This document shows, piece by piece, positions 1 to 10,309 of a DNA stretch of 64,000 nt. This DNA comes from Zygnema cylindricum (lineage: Eukaryota > Streptophyta > Zygnematophyceae > Zygnematales > Zygnemataceae), in the NCBI GenBank assembly GCA_037447655.1, contig JBBHKE010000620.1:62001-126000 (forward strand). Reading direction: 5' to 3'. Every line of letters starts with the position of its first letter. Position 1 is the stretch's first letter. The position numbers were made by a program, and so were the translations under genes. A model generated the notes under the pieces. The model was not told where the DNA came from. It searched no databases and worked only from the letters and a program-made list of their open reading frames with translations.

Positions 1-135
1 CTAAATATCAATTTAGTGTGTTTTACTATTCCAAATAGAGTGCATATTTATCGCATCACAGAATCTTGCGAGTCTGTAAGTATAAATTTAGTGCAGTTTT
101 CATTGCAAAAAATAGTGCGTATTTATCGCAGCGGA
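1..135. repeat. 75-bp tandem repeat, about 1.8 units
   Basis: Two units 75 bp apart; the shared word ATTTAGTG starts at 11 and at 86. Each unit continues into a segment like AGTGCGTATTTATCGCA. The same unit with the same 75-bp spacing occurs inverted at about 44965-45140, inside intron 2 of the LRR gene. The function is unknown. It may be the edge of a longer array lying left of the window. Confidence 0.6.
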
Positions 136-739
136 GAGTGAATATAGTGATGAACACTCACATGTCAATCACGGGACCGAAACCATCCTAGTTGACACCA
201 AATCTACATTGCGTCGCTGGAAGTTCTCTTTGTTCACGATGGCTCTTCCGCATCGCCCTCATCGTATTGAAATGTATTTTCTAGTTGCTATTCCTAGCCT
301 CCCATCTAAGACTATATACTTGTTTTAGTCACTAAGACTTAGGCAACCATAGTTGCCAACTTAAACAACCATGGTTGCCTTGAGGCACTTGAGGAGACAC
401 ACAAAAGAATGATTTTTGGCAAAAGAATATGTGATAAGACCAAGATTTCATCGTAGTCCTTAACTGTCAGTGCAGATCAATGTAGCCGTCGGCCTTTTCT
501 ACCAAGTCGTAAAATAATCATAATATACATGGAGGCGTGAAAACTATTTAAATAGTACTGTGGCGGTTAATTCATATAACGAAACGAACTAACAATGTTG
601 TACATATAAAATGGATGAAATGCACGGACGTCGATCTGACCCTATAAATTACCGCAATCGGACGATCCTCATTTCAGCACCCAACTTGGAATGAACTATT
701 GGCGGCTAACGAGAACAATGTTACACAATGCCATGTGGC
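136..739. other. No recognisable gene
   Basis: AT-rich DNA between the 75-bp repeat and CopA. I see no open frame with protein-like content, no RNA gene and no clear repeat. Its last five bases precede the left target duplication of CopA. Confidence 0.4.
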
Positions 740-744
740 AACAT

Positions 745-1706
745 TGTTGTATTATGAATACTGGCACAGGTGGAGCTGCAGTAGTAATTGTAAATGCAAA
801 CATTATTAGCAACAGAAGCTAACAAGAATCCTACCAAACAACACTTTTCTAGACACTATAATATCACACTCACAACTTCAATTATAGCCAAACTAAATAT
901 ATATTCAAAACACCATGCACACTACCAATTCCCAAAACTGCAGTACAATTGGTATTGTAAACCATAAGATATGGGAGCTGCAAGTTTCCCAAACATTGCC
1001 TTTCAATTTCCCATATTCCCAAAATTGGATACAAAAATAATTATAAGTCTTAAACTTTATACACTGAGTGAGCACCTACTGGTCATTAGCCAATCATATG
1101 AGAGTACCCTGAATAGTAGTAATGTACTGTAGTACGACAATGTACCCAAATGTACTTCCCAAAACCTAATTGAAACTACCCTAAAAACTAAATAGTGAAA
1201 CACTATTTGATAAAGCAGTAAGCAACAAAAAACTATTTCTTGAGGTATTTACAATCTGACGCCATACTCATAATGTTGCTTGCTTAGTAGCTCTCTAGTA
1301 TGTCCAACCTGCTGTGGTGATCTCGTAAAGATATTTGGAGTGCTTATGGAGAATCTTGTCACCTATGGTCCCCACTGAAATCTCAACCATTAACCTGATA
1401 AAATCCGACGTTAGATATTCGCCCTTTATAATTGTGTTACGAGGTGTGCGATTCATTTTTCCTGGCCGCCCAATCTACCGAAGTCATATGTTATATAGGC
1501 AACATGTGTCTACATCCATTCCGCACTTTCTGCGTTATTTGAAGTATCGACGCGTGTCTTATATGACCGTTCAAAATACTCTAGAGTAATACATCACTGT
1601 CACACCATTTAAAGTAAGTATTACATCTAACTTATTCAAAAATATTCCAAGTGTTAAGTCTCCCCTCACAGCTCTATCTACTGAGGTTAAAGCTTTGAAA
1701 ACAACA
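745..1706 (-). repeat. CopA 3' LTR
   Basis: Starts TGTTG and ends CAACA, and lies between the AACAT duplication and the polypurine tract. Its right 565 bp match the truncated 5' LTR at 3188-3758. On the minus strand its last about 60 bp read like the gag N-terminus of related elements (a TTAAPP-like stretch ending in QQ), in line with the gag start lying inside the LTR in this group. Confidence 0.8.
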
Positions 1707-1719
1707 CTCCCCTAAAGCT

Positions 1720-3187
1720 TTATATTTAGTTATTCACTTAGCACAATAGCCTTTTTGCAAAACTGTAATTTAGGTGCAGGTAGAGCTTTTGTTAGCATAT
1801 ATACTATCATATATTCATCACGTAAGTAGCACAATTTTCAGACTTTCGCAAGCATTTTTTTCGTTTGACATCCATGTGCTTACTCTTAAAGTGGAGTTTG
1901 GGATTGGAGGCAATGGCAATAAATTCCCGGTTGTCACACCAGATGACTTGATGACCAGTTTCCATGTGTCCCAATTCTTGCAAAAGTGCTTTTATCCATA
2001 GGAGTTCCTTAACGGTAGAGCTTGTTGCCATATATTATGACTCCATAGTTGATTGGGCAGTGACCTTGTGAAGTTTGCTGCTCCAAGAGCAGGTTTCGTT
2101 TCCAATCTGCAAGACAAATTTAGTGGTACAAATCTAGTGGTTGATTTTCTGCTAGGCATATCGTCATAGCTCGCATCGCTCCAGATCTACAGCTTGACTT
2201 CTCTTCCTCGAAGGACAAGTTTAAGATTTCGGGTCCCTGCTAGATACCTTGAAACTCTTTATGCAGCTTCCCAATCTTTCCTTTTTGGATTTTGCAAACT
2301 TCTGCTTAAGGCTCCAACAGAAGTTGCTACATCGGGCCTCGTGCAATTCATAAAGTAGATCAGACTACCAACTACGTGTCTATATGGTTTTGAGGCCACA
2401 AAATCCTCCTCCTTTAACTCTAAACTCTTATCAACTACAATAACATAATCAGAATAAACTCCTAATTTCTGTCTGTACTTCATACAAGTGACACATTCTT
2501 TGGCCATTTTCATATCAAATTTTTCAAGCATGGAACCAATAGCCTCTTTTTGAGTAAACATGATCTGTCTTTTATTTTTATCTCTCTCTACTTGTATCCC
2601 TAAAATGTATTTGCCCTCACCGAGGTCCTTCATCTCAAATCTGGATCTTAAGGCTCTTTTAATGAAATTTATTTCATCTATAGATTTGCTAATTAGCAAC
2701 TCATCATCTACATAAACAACAATATAAAGTACACCATCCTCCCTTTTTAGAACATACACAAAATGATTTGAACTAATTCACTTAAAGCCTAATTTAGTGA
2801 AGAACTCATCTAACTTCAGGTTCCATTGTATAGGGGCCTATTTAAACCCATACAAAGATTCATCAGTTTACCAACTAGTTTTTATTTTCCTTTCTCCACA
2901 TACACTTTTGGTTGTTGCATATAGAGAGTTTCTTCCAGCTCTCCATGAAAGAAAGTTTTCTTAACGTCCATTTATTGCAATTCCATGTTTTCAATTGCAA
3001 CTAAACTTAGCAGAATTATATCAATTGGAAACCTTACCACTAGAGAGAAGGTCTCCTCAAAGTCAAATCCTTCTTTCTGATTCTAGCCTTCTGCTACAAG
3101 TCTGGCCTTGTACCTTTTAATGGTGCCATCAGGGTTTAGTTTCAATTTGAATACCCATTTGCTGCCGATGGCTTTCCTGTCTGAATG
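1720..3187 (-). pseudogene. CopA pol remnant (RT and RNase H)
   Basis: Minus-strand frames give copia reverse transcriptase motifs in order: KAIGSKWVFKLKLNPDGTI, a degraded DVKKTFFHGELEE block, a degenerate active-site region near 2715, then RFEMKDLGEGKYILGIQVERD and the RPDVATSVGALSRSLQNP block before RNase H. The RNase H tail includes KELLWIKALLQELG and WCDN. There are several stop codons and frame changes. No gag, protease or integrase is present because the element is joined to its 5' LTR inside the RT fingers. The assignment to copia is firm; the gene cannot be functional. Confidence 0.85.
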
Positions 3188-3758
3188 CAAGGTACTCTAA
3201 TGTACTTCTAAAAACCTAATTGCAACTACTCTAAAAACTAAATAGTGAAACACTATTTGGTAAAGCACTACGCACAAAAAACTATTTTTTCATGTATTTA
3301 CAATCTCAAGCCGTACTCATAATGCTGCTTGCTTAGTCAGTCGTTGTATAGTATGTCCAACCTACTGTGGTGATCTCGAACGGATATCAAGAGTGCTTAC
3401 GGAGCATCTCGTCACCTCTGGTCTTCACTCGAATCTCAACCGTTAACCTAATTAAATCCAACGTCAAGTATTTGCTCTTTACAATTGTGTTCCGAGATGT
3501 CCAGTTCATTAATTGTCCGCCCAATCAAGCGAAGTCATATGTTACATAGGCGACACGTGTCCACGTCCTTTCCGCACTTTAAGCGTTATTTGAAGTGTCG
3601 ACGCGTGTGTTATATGACCGTACAACATACTCTAGAGTAATACTTCACTGTCACACTATTTAAGGTAAATAATAGATTTGACTTATCTAAAAATATTCCA
3701 ATTGTTAAGTCTCCCCTCATAGCTCAATCTACTGAGGATAAAGCTTTGAAAATCAACA
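3188..3758 (-). repeat. CopA 5' LTR, truncated on its inner side
   Basis: Matches 1141-1706 with many substitutions and ends CAACA directly before the right AACAT duplication. The part that should carry the gag start and the primer-binding site is deleted. Confidence 0.8.
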
Positions 3759-3769
3759 AACATATCATT

Positions 3770-4028
3770 AGCCACTATCGAGCGTGCGTGGGAAACATAG
3801 GAGAAGGACCAAACGCCAAAAACAGAGTGCATTGGAGTCTTGGAAACCGGGAGGCTAAGAGGAGATGTCCTAGAAGGTGTGCATAAAAGACATGTAATCC
3901 ACCCCAAATTCTAATGCGGTTCCGGGTGCGTGACCATGCCCTTTTCTGTCCTTCCCTCCCCCGAGGATATGCATAGGTAATTATGAGGGAGCGAGTGAAA
4001 AGTATGAAAGTTACCCCGTACCCCCCCA
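3770..4028 (+). repeat. Exon-like segment, copy A (broken)
   Basis: Direct repeat of 5200-5454. In the frame shared with copy B it reads a peptide like TIERAWET, a stop, then EKDQTPKTECIGVLE and further residues. The in-frame stop suggests a dead copy. Both copies end at a run of C. I do not recognise the protein. Confidence 0.55.
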
Positions 4029-4406
4029 AATTAGCCCACTAAATGCTTTTCTCTTGAATGCTATCTAAATGATGGAAAAGGGAATGCTGGTCGTCCAATG
4101 AGGCCCACAAGAACTCTGGACAGAAACTAAGGACGACCACAACAGTGCGCAATTAACTCCCACAGAGAAATATTGAAACAATAAATATCGGCTCTTTCAG
4201 ATTAAACAATATCACCTTGCCCCATAAATTAGAAATATAGATAGAAATCAATGAAAATGGTGAAGCAAGCTCACATACCTCGGAGTGCAACGAAGACAAA
4301 ACTTATAAGAAGAAGCCTCTCCAAATTTCCCCAAGACTAATATGATTCTCCCTCAACCCTCAGTTCCGCTTTACGGATCCGACTAGACTCTTCTAAGTTT
4401 TAAATA
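4029..4406. other. Spacer without a recognisable gene
   Basis: Follows copy A of the exon-like repeat. I see no coding signal, RNA gene or repeat. Confidence 0.35.
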
Positions 4407-5182
4407 GTGAAAGTCCAAACCGCCCAAGGAGAGGATAGTGCCAACCACCCACCCGAACTACGATTTCCACAAAATACAATCCAAAACAAAGATGGCAATA
4501 GAGTCCACGTCACAATGCAACAATTCTCCAATAAAAAGATTGATTGTGTTCTTTGGGGGTTTTCTCTGGAGACAGTACTAAAAATGCAACCTATCTCTTT
4601 TGGCCCCAAGTGCCTTATACCAGCAAAGTTTGTCCTACTGCAAGTGCCAAAGTCAAAGCAATACCAGAAGCCAATCAGCAACCAGAAATTGTTATCTTAC
4701 GGACATAAGACAAAACAGGTTGTACCACACTTAGGGCAAAAAGTTAGGCGACTAGCTCCGGCTGGATTTGAAGCCAATTTTCCTTCTATTATACACTTTT
4801 GAGTCACAAAGTTTTGAATTAACGCAAAACGTCTAACTTTGACCCATCATAATAAATGCTCCGCCCGTCAGGTGGACCTGAACAAACATCCAACGGACAG
4901 CCAACAGCAAAATCTACTTATCTATCCCAAAAGTTACGTGTCATCCACAATGTACTCCCCACAGGGACAGGTTTGAAACTAGTTGCATGTAACAAAATGG
5001 AAATCTTTGAAGCAAAAGAACTCCGTCGTCCGACCTCCGTTACGCATGAAATAAAGTGCGTTCTGATCAATTTAGTAAATAGAAGGATTTTGTCTAGCGG
5101 GGTTCACTCACTCATTCGTACTCTGAGTACCGTACCGGTTCAAAAGGGTTCAGAAGTCCTTGGTGATATAAAGGTGTGCTGA
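4407..5182 (+). CDS. Two unrecognised ORFs (131 and 108 codons)
   Basis: Positions 4407-4802 and 4856-5182 hold two consecutive plus-strand open frames. The first begins MKVQTAQGED and the second MLRPSGGPEQ. Neither shows a signal peptide, a membrane segment or a motif I recognise, and no splice structure is obvious. They lie between two copies of the exon-like repeat and just left of an assembly gap, so they may be parts of an unknown gene or chance frames. I favour chance frames, with low certainty. Confidence 0.15.
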
Positions 5183-5199
5183 AAACGTACAGGAGCCTG

Positions 5200-5338
5200 A
5201 AAACTGTCGAGCGTGCTTGGGAAACATTAGAGAAGGACCAAATGCCAGAAATAGAGTGCATTGGAGTCTTGGAAATTGAGAGGTTTAGGGGAGATGTCCG
5301 AAAAGATGTGCATAGAAGACTTGCAATCAACCCCAAAT
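5200..5338 (+). CDS. Exon-like segment, copy B (C-terminal exon candidate)
   Basis: After a possible splice acceptor ending ACAG, a frame of about 45 codons stays open, contains VERAWETLEKDQMPEIEC and FRGDVRKDVHRRL, and stops at TGA near 5336. Codon content looks protein-like, and copy A at 3770-4028 keeps much of the same peptide with one stop. The repeat continues past the stop for about 115 bp, as a 3' untranslated region would. I do not recognise the family. No partner exon is visible nearby, and the sequence is cut by the gap at 5455. Confidence 0.3.
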
Positions 5339-5454
5339 GATGATGCGGTTCTGGATGCGTGACCATACCCTTTTTTGTCCCTCCCTTGGGGATATGCAAG
5401 GGTAATAATGAGGGAGCGAGTGAAAAGTATGAAAGGTACCCAGTACCCCCCCCA

Positions 5455-5464
5455 NNNNNNNNNN
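5455..5464. other. Assembly gap (10 N)
   Basis: Ten N bases directly follow the C-run that ends repeat copy B. The adjacency of a gap and a duplicated segment leaves room for a misjoin or an unresolved haplotype. Confidence 0.95.
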
Positions 5465-5799
5465 CCTCTTGCTTAAGTTACAACAAGGAACGGTAGATGC
5501 TCCCGATCTTCTGTTTGGGTGAAAGTTGGAGGGAATGAAACATCTAGGTGGGAGCACGAGGAGACGGACGTTACACTGAAGAAACGGGCTGAAGGAGAGC
5601 CACATACTGCCAAACCTCTAAGACACGTTCAAAGTTCGAGGATGACGACAATTAAAATAAATTCGTACATAATCATTGCACATATGTTTCTGTGCTACTT
5701 TAAGAAATTGACTACGTTCATTTCTCCGTCTTGTATAAGATACATCACATCATTATAAAAGGTGAAAGCAAATTTGCAAAAGAAGCATATTAAATTACT
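5465..5799. other. Spacer, nothing recognised
   Basis: Sequence between the gap and the gypsy integrase remnant. A 79-codon plus-strand frame here has no recognisable content. Confidence 0.35.
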
Positions 5800-7110
5800 T
5801 TAATTCAGAATCTCCAAACCGTCATACACCGAGAGGAAGTCGGGCAAAGAAGTCACATTGCAGGCAGAGGAGCACGAGGGTGGATCTACAAAGTAAGGGA
5901 GGTTGAAAGTGGGTTTGTCTTCTAGCCCTCGTAGATGGCAAGGAACAACATTGAATTCGTTCTCCTTAATTTTGTGGCCATCCTTTCCTTCCAAGGTAAA
6001 AACCTCTTTGGTAGACACCTCCACTACTTTCAAAATCACGCGTCTGACCGAAATGTCCAGGGTGTTTTTCTTCTGTTGCATGCGATACACGGAATCCCCG
6101 GTCATGAATCGTCGTTGCCGAGGGACATTATTGCCGCTCCTGCGTTGGGAATACCAAAGCTGATCCTTGTGGTGAGCAGCCTGTAAATTGCCCATAGCCA
6201 GAGGCATTTCCTGGTGAAAACCTTGTCCCTGCCTACAATTTGTTTTTCCACAGAACCCTGGTTGTCCATCTCCGCGAGTACAACCGTCTGAGCCGATGCA
6301 ACTCCAAGAAGGATGGGATGTGGGCCAAAGAGAATGAACTAATGGCTTTAGGAATGGAGGAAAGCCTGCCTACTAAATCTGTATCCCCTGGCAATCCAAC
6401 GCACCCGTTTGTCCCATTCCCCTAAATCTTATTCGAGTGCATATTTTCTTAGTGACCGCTTCACTGTGTGTATGCACCTTTCAGCCAAACCGTTGGCTTG
6501 GGGGTGGTCTCGGCTAGTCAAGTGGTGGTCAATGAGGCACTTCTCGAGAAGGTTAGAAAAATCTCCGGCAAAATCAGACCCGTGATCAGTCAAAACTTCA
6601 ACCGAGGATCCAAATTTGGACACCACCCTTTGCAAGAATGCCTCCGCAATTGCTTTGGATTCCTTTCAAGGGAGAACTAGTAGTTCAATCCATTTGGAGA
6701 AGTGTTCAATCATTACAAATACAAAACGGTTTCCCCTTTAGCTGGTGGGAAGTGGTCCTAGTAGATCTAAAGACTTTCAGTAAAACATCCTCTGGATGGG
6801 GAGGGAGTGAAGTTCAATTCCACCCTTTTTGTCAAAAGCATCTCTTACCCAATCACACGAAAGACACATCTGCACCACACGATTGACTTGGGTCCGCAGC
6901 CCATGCCACCAATATGACCTTGTGACCAGTGTTGTGGTCCGTTTATTCTGAAGTGCCTGCATTGCACGTGGATATGAACAATGAGGGTTTCACGATTTGT
7001 TGGGGAAGGAGCCAATTTCCTCGTACCATCGGCCCATTTTTTTGAGAAGAATGCCTTGGTCCCATTCATACGCCACCATTGCGTATGAACCCGCTTTAGA
7101 ATTAATGGTT
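5800..7110 (-). pseudogene. Ty3/gypsy integrase remnant (GypA)
   Basis: On the minus strand the order is integrase. Near 7000-7070 is a KWADGTRKLAPSP-like segment. At 6777-6962 is the degraded zinc-binding region (VTRSYWWHGLRTQV, then CLSC). At 6429-6635 is the catalytic core end, with LTDHGSDF, SRDHPQANG and LAERCIHTVKRSLRK (second Asp and Glu of the DDE triad). At 5800-6207 is the C-terminal domain (LKVVEVSTKEVFTLEGKDG, then NVVPCHLRG). The phrases CLIDH..TSRDHPQANGLAER and PCHL remind me of gypsy elements from green algae and charophytes; that is from memory only. Frames are broken between blocks and no intact polyprotein exists. Confidence 0.75.
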
Positions 7111-7259
7111 TTTTTTAAAGTATTTTCTAGGTCTGAATAGAAATATAGAAAGAAGCCGAGGCAGTCTACCTCTAACTTCTCTCTCCAACTCTTAAACTTG
7201 TCGCAGTCACTGAAAAATTGGAGAGGAAGCTACAGCCATAGCTACCTAGGCTATCCAGA

Positions 7260-8340
7260 GGTTTACGGGATATAAATATTAATTTATATATAATTATGGA
7301 TATATTTACTAAAATATATGTGCCACCTCCAGGATTTGATCCTAGAACCTATCTCCCGCCCCCTTTCCCCCTCCCTCTCCCTCTCCCTCTCCCTCTCCCT
7401 CCCTCTCTCTCTCCCATCCCCTCTCCCCCTCCCCCAGTCTGCAACTATCTCTCCCACCCCCTTTTCCTCTCCCTCTCCCTCTCCCTCTCCCTCCCACCTC
7501 CCTCTCCTTCTCCCTCCCTCTCTCTCTCCCATCGGCCAGTAAACAGCTAGTAGACGATAGCTTTAACCGTTAAGTCTAGAGATAGTGTTACGTAATGTAG
7601 GGTTTGATAATTAATTAATCATTAATGCGTAAGATAGTTCATTTAAATGAAACATTTACGGGGTACATATATCCAATAATGTAAAAGTACGGATTACAGT
7701 ACAGATAAGAAACCAATACCGCGCATTTATTTATTTAGTGAAACGAATACCGCACATGTATTTATTACATCTACGAATAGATGTGAATTTAATCGGACGA
7801 CCAAAATTAATGTCAAGATTGTGGAAGAGGATTTCGGTGATTTGTGGTCATCGCTTCATCTGATGACATGTGGGGGAATGTCATTAGATCGCGGCATCTC
7901 CGAGGATTATGGGAGCGAACGCGGACATACCACATGTCGACATTTAGGCCATGTCGTACAGTGTCCGTACTGAAAGTACACTGGCAACTGAACTTTTGTG
8001 TACGGAACTGTAATGTGATTAGCTTCGTACATCATTAGATACAGTCTGTGAGAGAGATAGGACTTAGAAAAAATTAGAAGATAGGACTCGCTCTTCCAGA
8101 GAGCTTCTGTACAAAATGTCAACTTTGACCCTCCATAACTTACTGCTCAGGGGAGCAAATTCAGAGATTCAATTTGCTATTAACCCAGGGGAGTCTTACC
8201 TTTACATGGGTGAAGGTGGTCATAGTTATTGACTGCCAGGGTGGCAATTGTTTTTGCTGAAACACGAAGGGGTCAGGGTTATCCTAGAGGCTTCTTGGAA
8301 GCTTTCCACTCTGAGGACTTATGGAGGTCTCAGAGTTTTA
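7260..8340 (+). repeat. CopB LTR (CopE family), plus orientation
   Basis: The right part (about 7840-8340) aligns with the reverse complement of the CopE LTRs, for example the shared CATAACTTACTGCTCA and AGGGGAGTCTT words. It ends directly at a primer-binding site at 8341. The gag start ATG at 8321 lies 20 nt before the LTR end, the same offset as in CopE. The left boundary is unclear; a degenerate B-box region at about 7330-7350 and the CT-rich tract fall inside it. Confidence 0.6.
7356..7530. repeat. CT-rich microsatellite (CCCTCT-type)
   Basis: Two blocks of CCCTCT/CTCCCT repeats separated by about 45 bp. The predicted proteins on both strands here are low-complexity shadows. The tract appears to have expanded between the A-box-like and B-box-like parts of the CopB LTR. 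Confidence 0.85.
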
Positions 8341-9455
8341 GGTTATGGGCCCACCATCCAGGGTACCAATCTTTAATGGAACTGGCTTCATATACTGAGA
8401 AAGTATGATGATAGGAGCTCTATGCGAAAAAAGGTTTTGGGGGTTAGTGAGTGGAGTGTTGGGGCGTCCATCAAGTCTTCGAATCCCTCTAGGGTTTGGA
8501 AGAAGCAGATTCACTAGAAAAGAGGATCCACCTTTAACAAAGGAAACAAAGGAAGGAGAGGTGGTGGACAAAGGAAAGGAGAAGGAGAGGACCACACCAA
8601 TAGCAACTGGTTCGGCATTCATGTCATCTATTCCGAGGAACGAGGAGAATGATACTTAAACATGGGACTTCAACAATATGGCGGCAAAACACTTCTTCCT
8701 ACGCCATCTCACTCAAGAACTTGCATGTCCTCATTTGCAGGTAGAAAGGGCATCCGATATTTGGATGGCTCTCATAGAGATGTACCGAAGTGGTATGATT
8801 TAGCAACAACATTTGGCTGATCAAAAATTTAAGGAGTATGTATACAAATGAGGGAAGAAGTTGGATTTTTGCAATGAGCTTGCTACACTCTTCAAGGAGC
8901 TAGAGAGTGCGGGAAAATATTTTAGTGAAAAAGAAAACGTTAACTGTTTACTGATGAAGTTACCTAATGAGTTCGAGAACATAGTCAACCGTGTGCAGGA
9001 CTTGTCGGACTCAAGGTGGATATGGAACTCAGTGGTAGGGATGATTCTCGTTCGGGAGAATACGATTGAGATCCGAAGGGGAGGAAAGAGTGGCCAAGCC
9101 TTGGCAACAGCGACCGATTGGAGGAACAAGGATTTTAGGATCGATAGATCTAAAAAAGTTAGTAGAAGGGAAGACATCCATAGTAACATTCTCTGATGTA
9201 TTGTTTATTCTAGAGCTGAACATAAACCTCATCTTTACATCTGTATTAGATGATAAGGGTTTTTTCACTAGCACTAGGGGAGGAGTCTTTACTGCTAGTT
9301 TTGAGGAGGATGTCTATTTCATTGCTGAGAAAGGTAGCCATGGGATGTTTAGGCTGGTTTTAAGTAATGAAACGAAGAAAATTTATCATGGTGTTGTTCA
9401 TGATATTATGATGTGGAATAAGAGGATCCGTTGGGAGTTAGGATTTTTGGGTTAG
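8321..9455 (+). pseudogene. CopB gag and protease-region remnant
   Basis: The plus-strand frame begins with a short gag start like that of CopE, meets a stop at codon 7, then reads VMGPPSRVPIFNG as in CopE. It continues through IWMALIEMYRSG, DFCNELATLFKELESAGKY, LMKLPNEFENIVNRVQDL and ENTIEIRRGGKS, all typical of copia gag. Near 9150 it jumps to the region before integrase (GKTSIVTFSDVLFI, GVFTASFEEDVYFI, DIMMWNKRIR), so the zinc knuckle and protease active site are deleted. Several stops remain. It is the same family as CopE at 25.5-31.7 kb but older. Confidence 0.8.
8341..8352 (+). promoter_or_regulatory. Primer-binding site, anticodon arm of initiator tRNA-Met type
   Basis: GGTTATGGGCCC directly follows the LTR. 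It is complementary to the anticodon stem-loop of eukaryotic initiator tRNA-Met (GGGCCCATAACC), the type of half-tRNA priming described for Drosophila copia. The same 12 bases lie at the equivalent place in CopE. Confidence 0.7.
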
Positions 9456-9475
9456 GATCCGTTGGGAGTTCAGGC
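9424..9475. repeat. Short direct duplication
   Basis: The word GGATCCGTTGGGAGTT occurs at about 9424 and again at about 9456. It marks the junction between the CopB remnant and the gypsy protease remnant. Confidence 0.7.
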
Positions 9476-9479
9476 AGGA

Positions 9480-10030
9480 TGAACCTTGTTGTCCCAGATG
9501 ATATCGCGGCAAAGCTCTAGTCCACTCCCCGCTGAAGGGTGGCCATATGTACGAATCTGCTTGTATACTCCCTTTCCCACTGCTTCGAAATGGGGAATTC
9601 CTTGATGGAATTGACAATATTGGTGGAATCTTTGAACATATCTGAAAGGGTTGATACAGAGTACACCGGATAGCATCCAGCCACAAGAACAGTCATTTTC
9701 CCTTGGTTCCATTAATCTAAGGGGACCACCACTTTGGTGCCTTCAGGATCTTCCGGGTCTAAAATTGTAACTTGTTCCTTCTATATGCTTAACTCCTTGT
9801 TCAACCTTGTCCACGTAGCCATACCCAACAAAATTTCAAATTGTTTACCTTCCACCACGAGGAAGGGGAGCTGAATTTGTACGTGTTAGCATGCTTCATC
9901 CGCGAATTCGATTTCCACTGCTTTAATGATGCCATAGACTAGTTGGCGCCCACTGCTGACCGTACTCAGGCATATTTCACTGGGATTGATTTCTGGCCTG
10001 TTTTCCTCGGGCATTTGTGTAATGCTGAGG
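9480..10030 (-). pseudogene. Ty3/gypsy gag-protease remnant (GypB)
   Basis: On the minus strand a degraded retropepsin region can be read: VSSGRQLVYGIIKAVEIEF, then HVQIQLPFLVVEG and FEILLGMATWTRL, the last matching the hydrophobic-hydrophobic-Gly motif late in gypsy proteases. Downstream sequence is degraded. With GypA it could be the two ends of one minus-strand gypsy element split by CopB and having lost its RT, since the order and orientation are right. That link is inferred. Confidence 0.55.
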
Positions 10031-10059
10031 TGGTTATGAGGCTAAAGAGAGCTTCGGTA

Positions 10060-10309
10060 TAAAATCTTTTATGCTTCTGGTGCCACGGTGGAAGCTAATG
10101 CTAAAGGTAGCATAGATCTGAATTGTGAGATAGATGGCAAAGCTTTAAAAAACTTTGCATGATGTTAAATTTAAGAAAAATTGTTTTCTACCACAATTAG
10201 AAAGACTAAGGGTTTTGATGTTCTTCAGAGCAAAGGCAAAAAAATAGTAAGCAAGGATGGAAGAGTAGCTTTAGTGGGAACTAGAGGCCAAAACATGTTG
10301 TATCACATG
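10060..10309 (+). pseudogene. CopC: copia protease-region fragment
   Basis: The plus-strand reading gives SGATVEANAKGSIDL, a gap, then TKGFDVLQSKGKKIVSKDG and ALVGTRGQNMLYHM, matching the segment between protease and integrase of the other copia elements here. It has stops and an internal deletion, and is cut at 10310 by the CopD LTR. Confidence 0.65.

Larger units (their letters stand above)
740..3763 (-). mobile_element. CopA: internally deleted Ty1/copia retrotransposon
   Basis: Element on the minus strand bounded by a 5-bp target duplication AACAT at 740-744 and 3759-3763. It has a complete 3' LTR, a pol remnant (reverse transcriptase then RNase H), and a truncated 5' LTR whose inner end joins pol directly near 3187. 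Gag, protease and integrase are therefore missing. The polypurine tract next to the 3' LTR reads CTTTAGGGGAG on the minus strand. The two LTR copies differ at many positions, so this is an old, dead element. Confidence 0.85.

Noticed and set aside
7284-7550. ORFs of 74-84 codons over the CT repeat
   Set aside because: Both strands are open because the repeat lacks stop codons; the peptides are simple-sequence PLPLPL or EREREG.
8890-9190. 122-codon minus-strand ORF
   Set aside because: Antisense shadow of the CopB gag remnant, whose plus-strand frame matches CopE gag.
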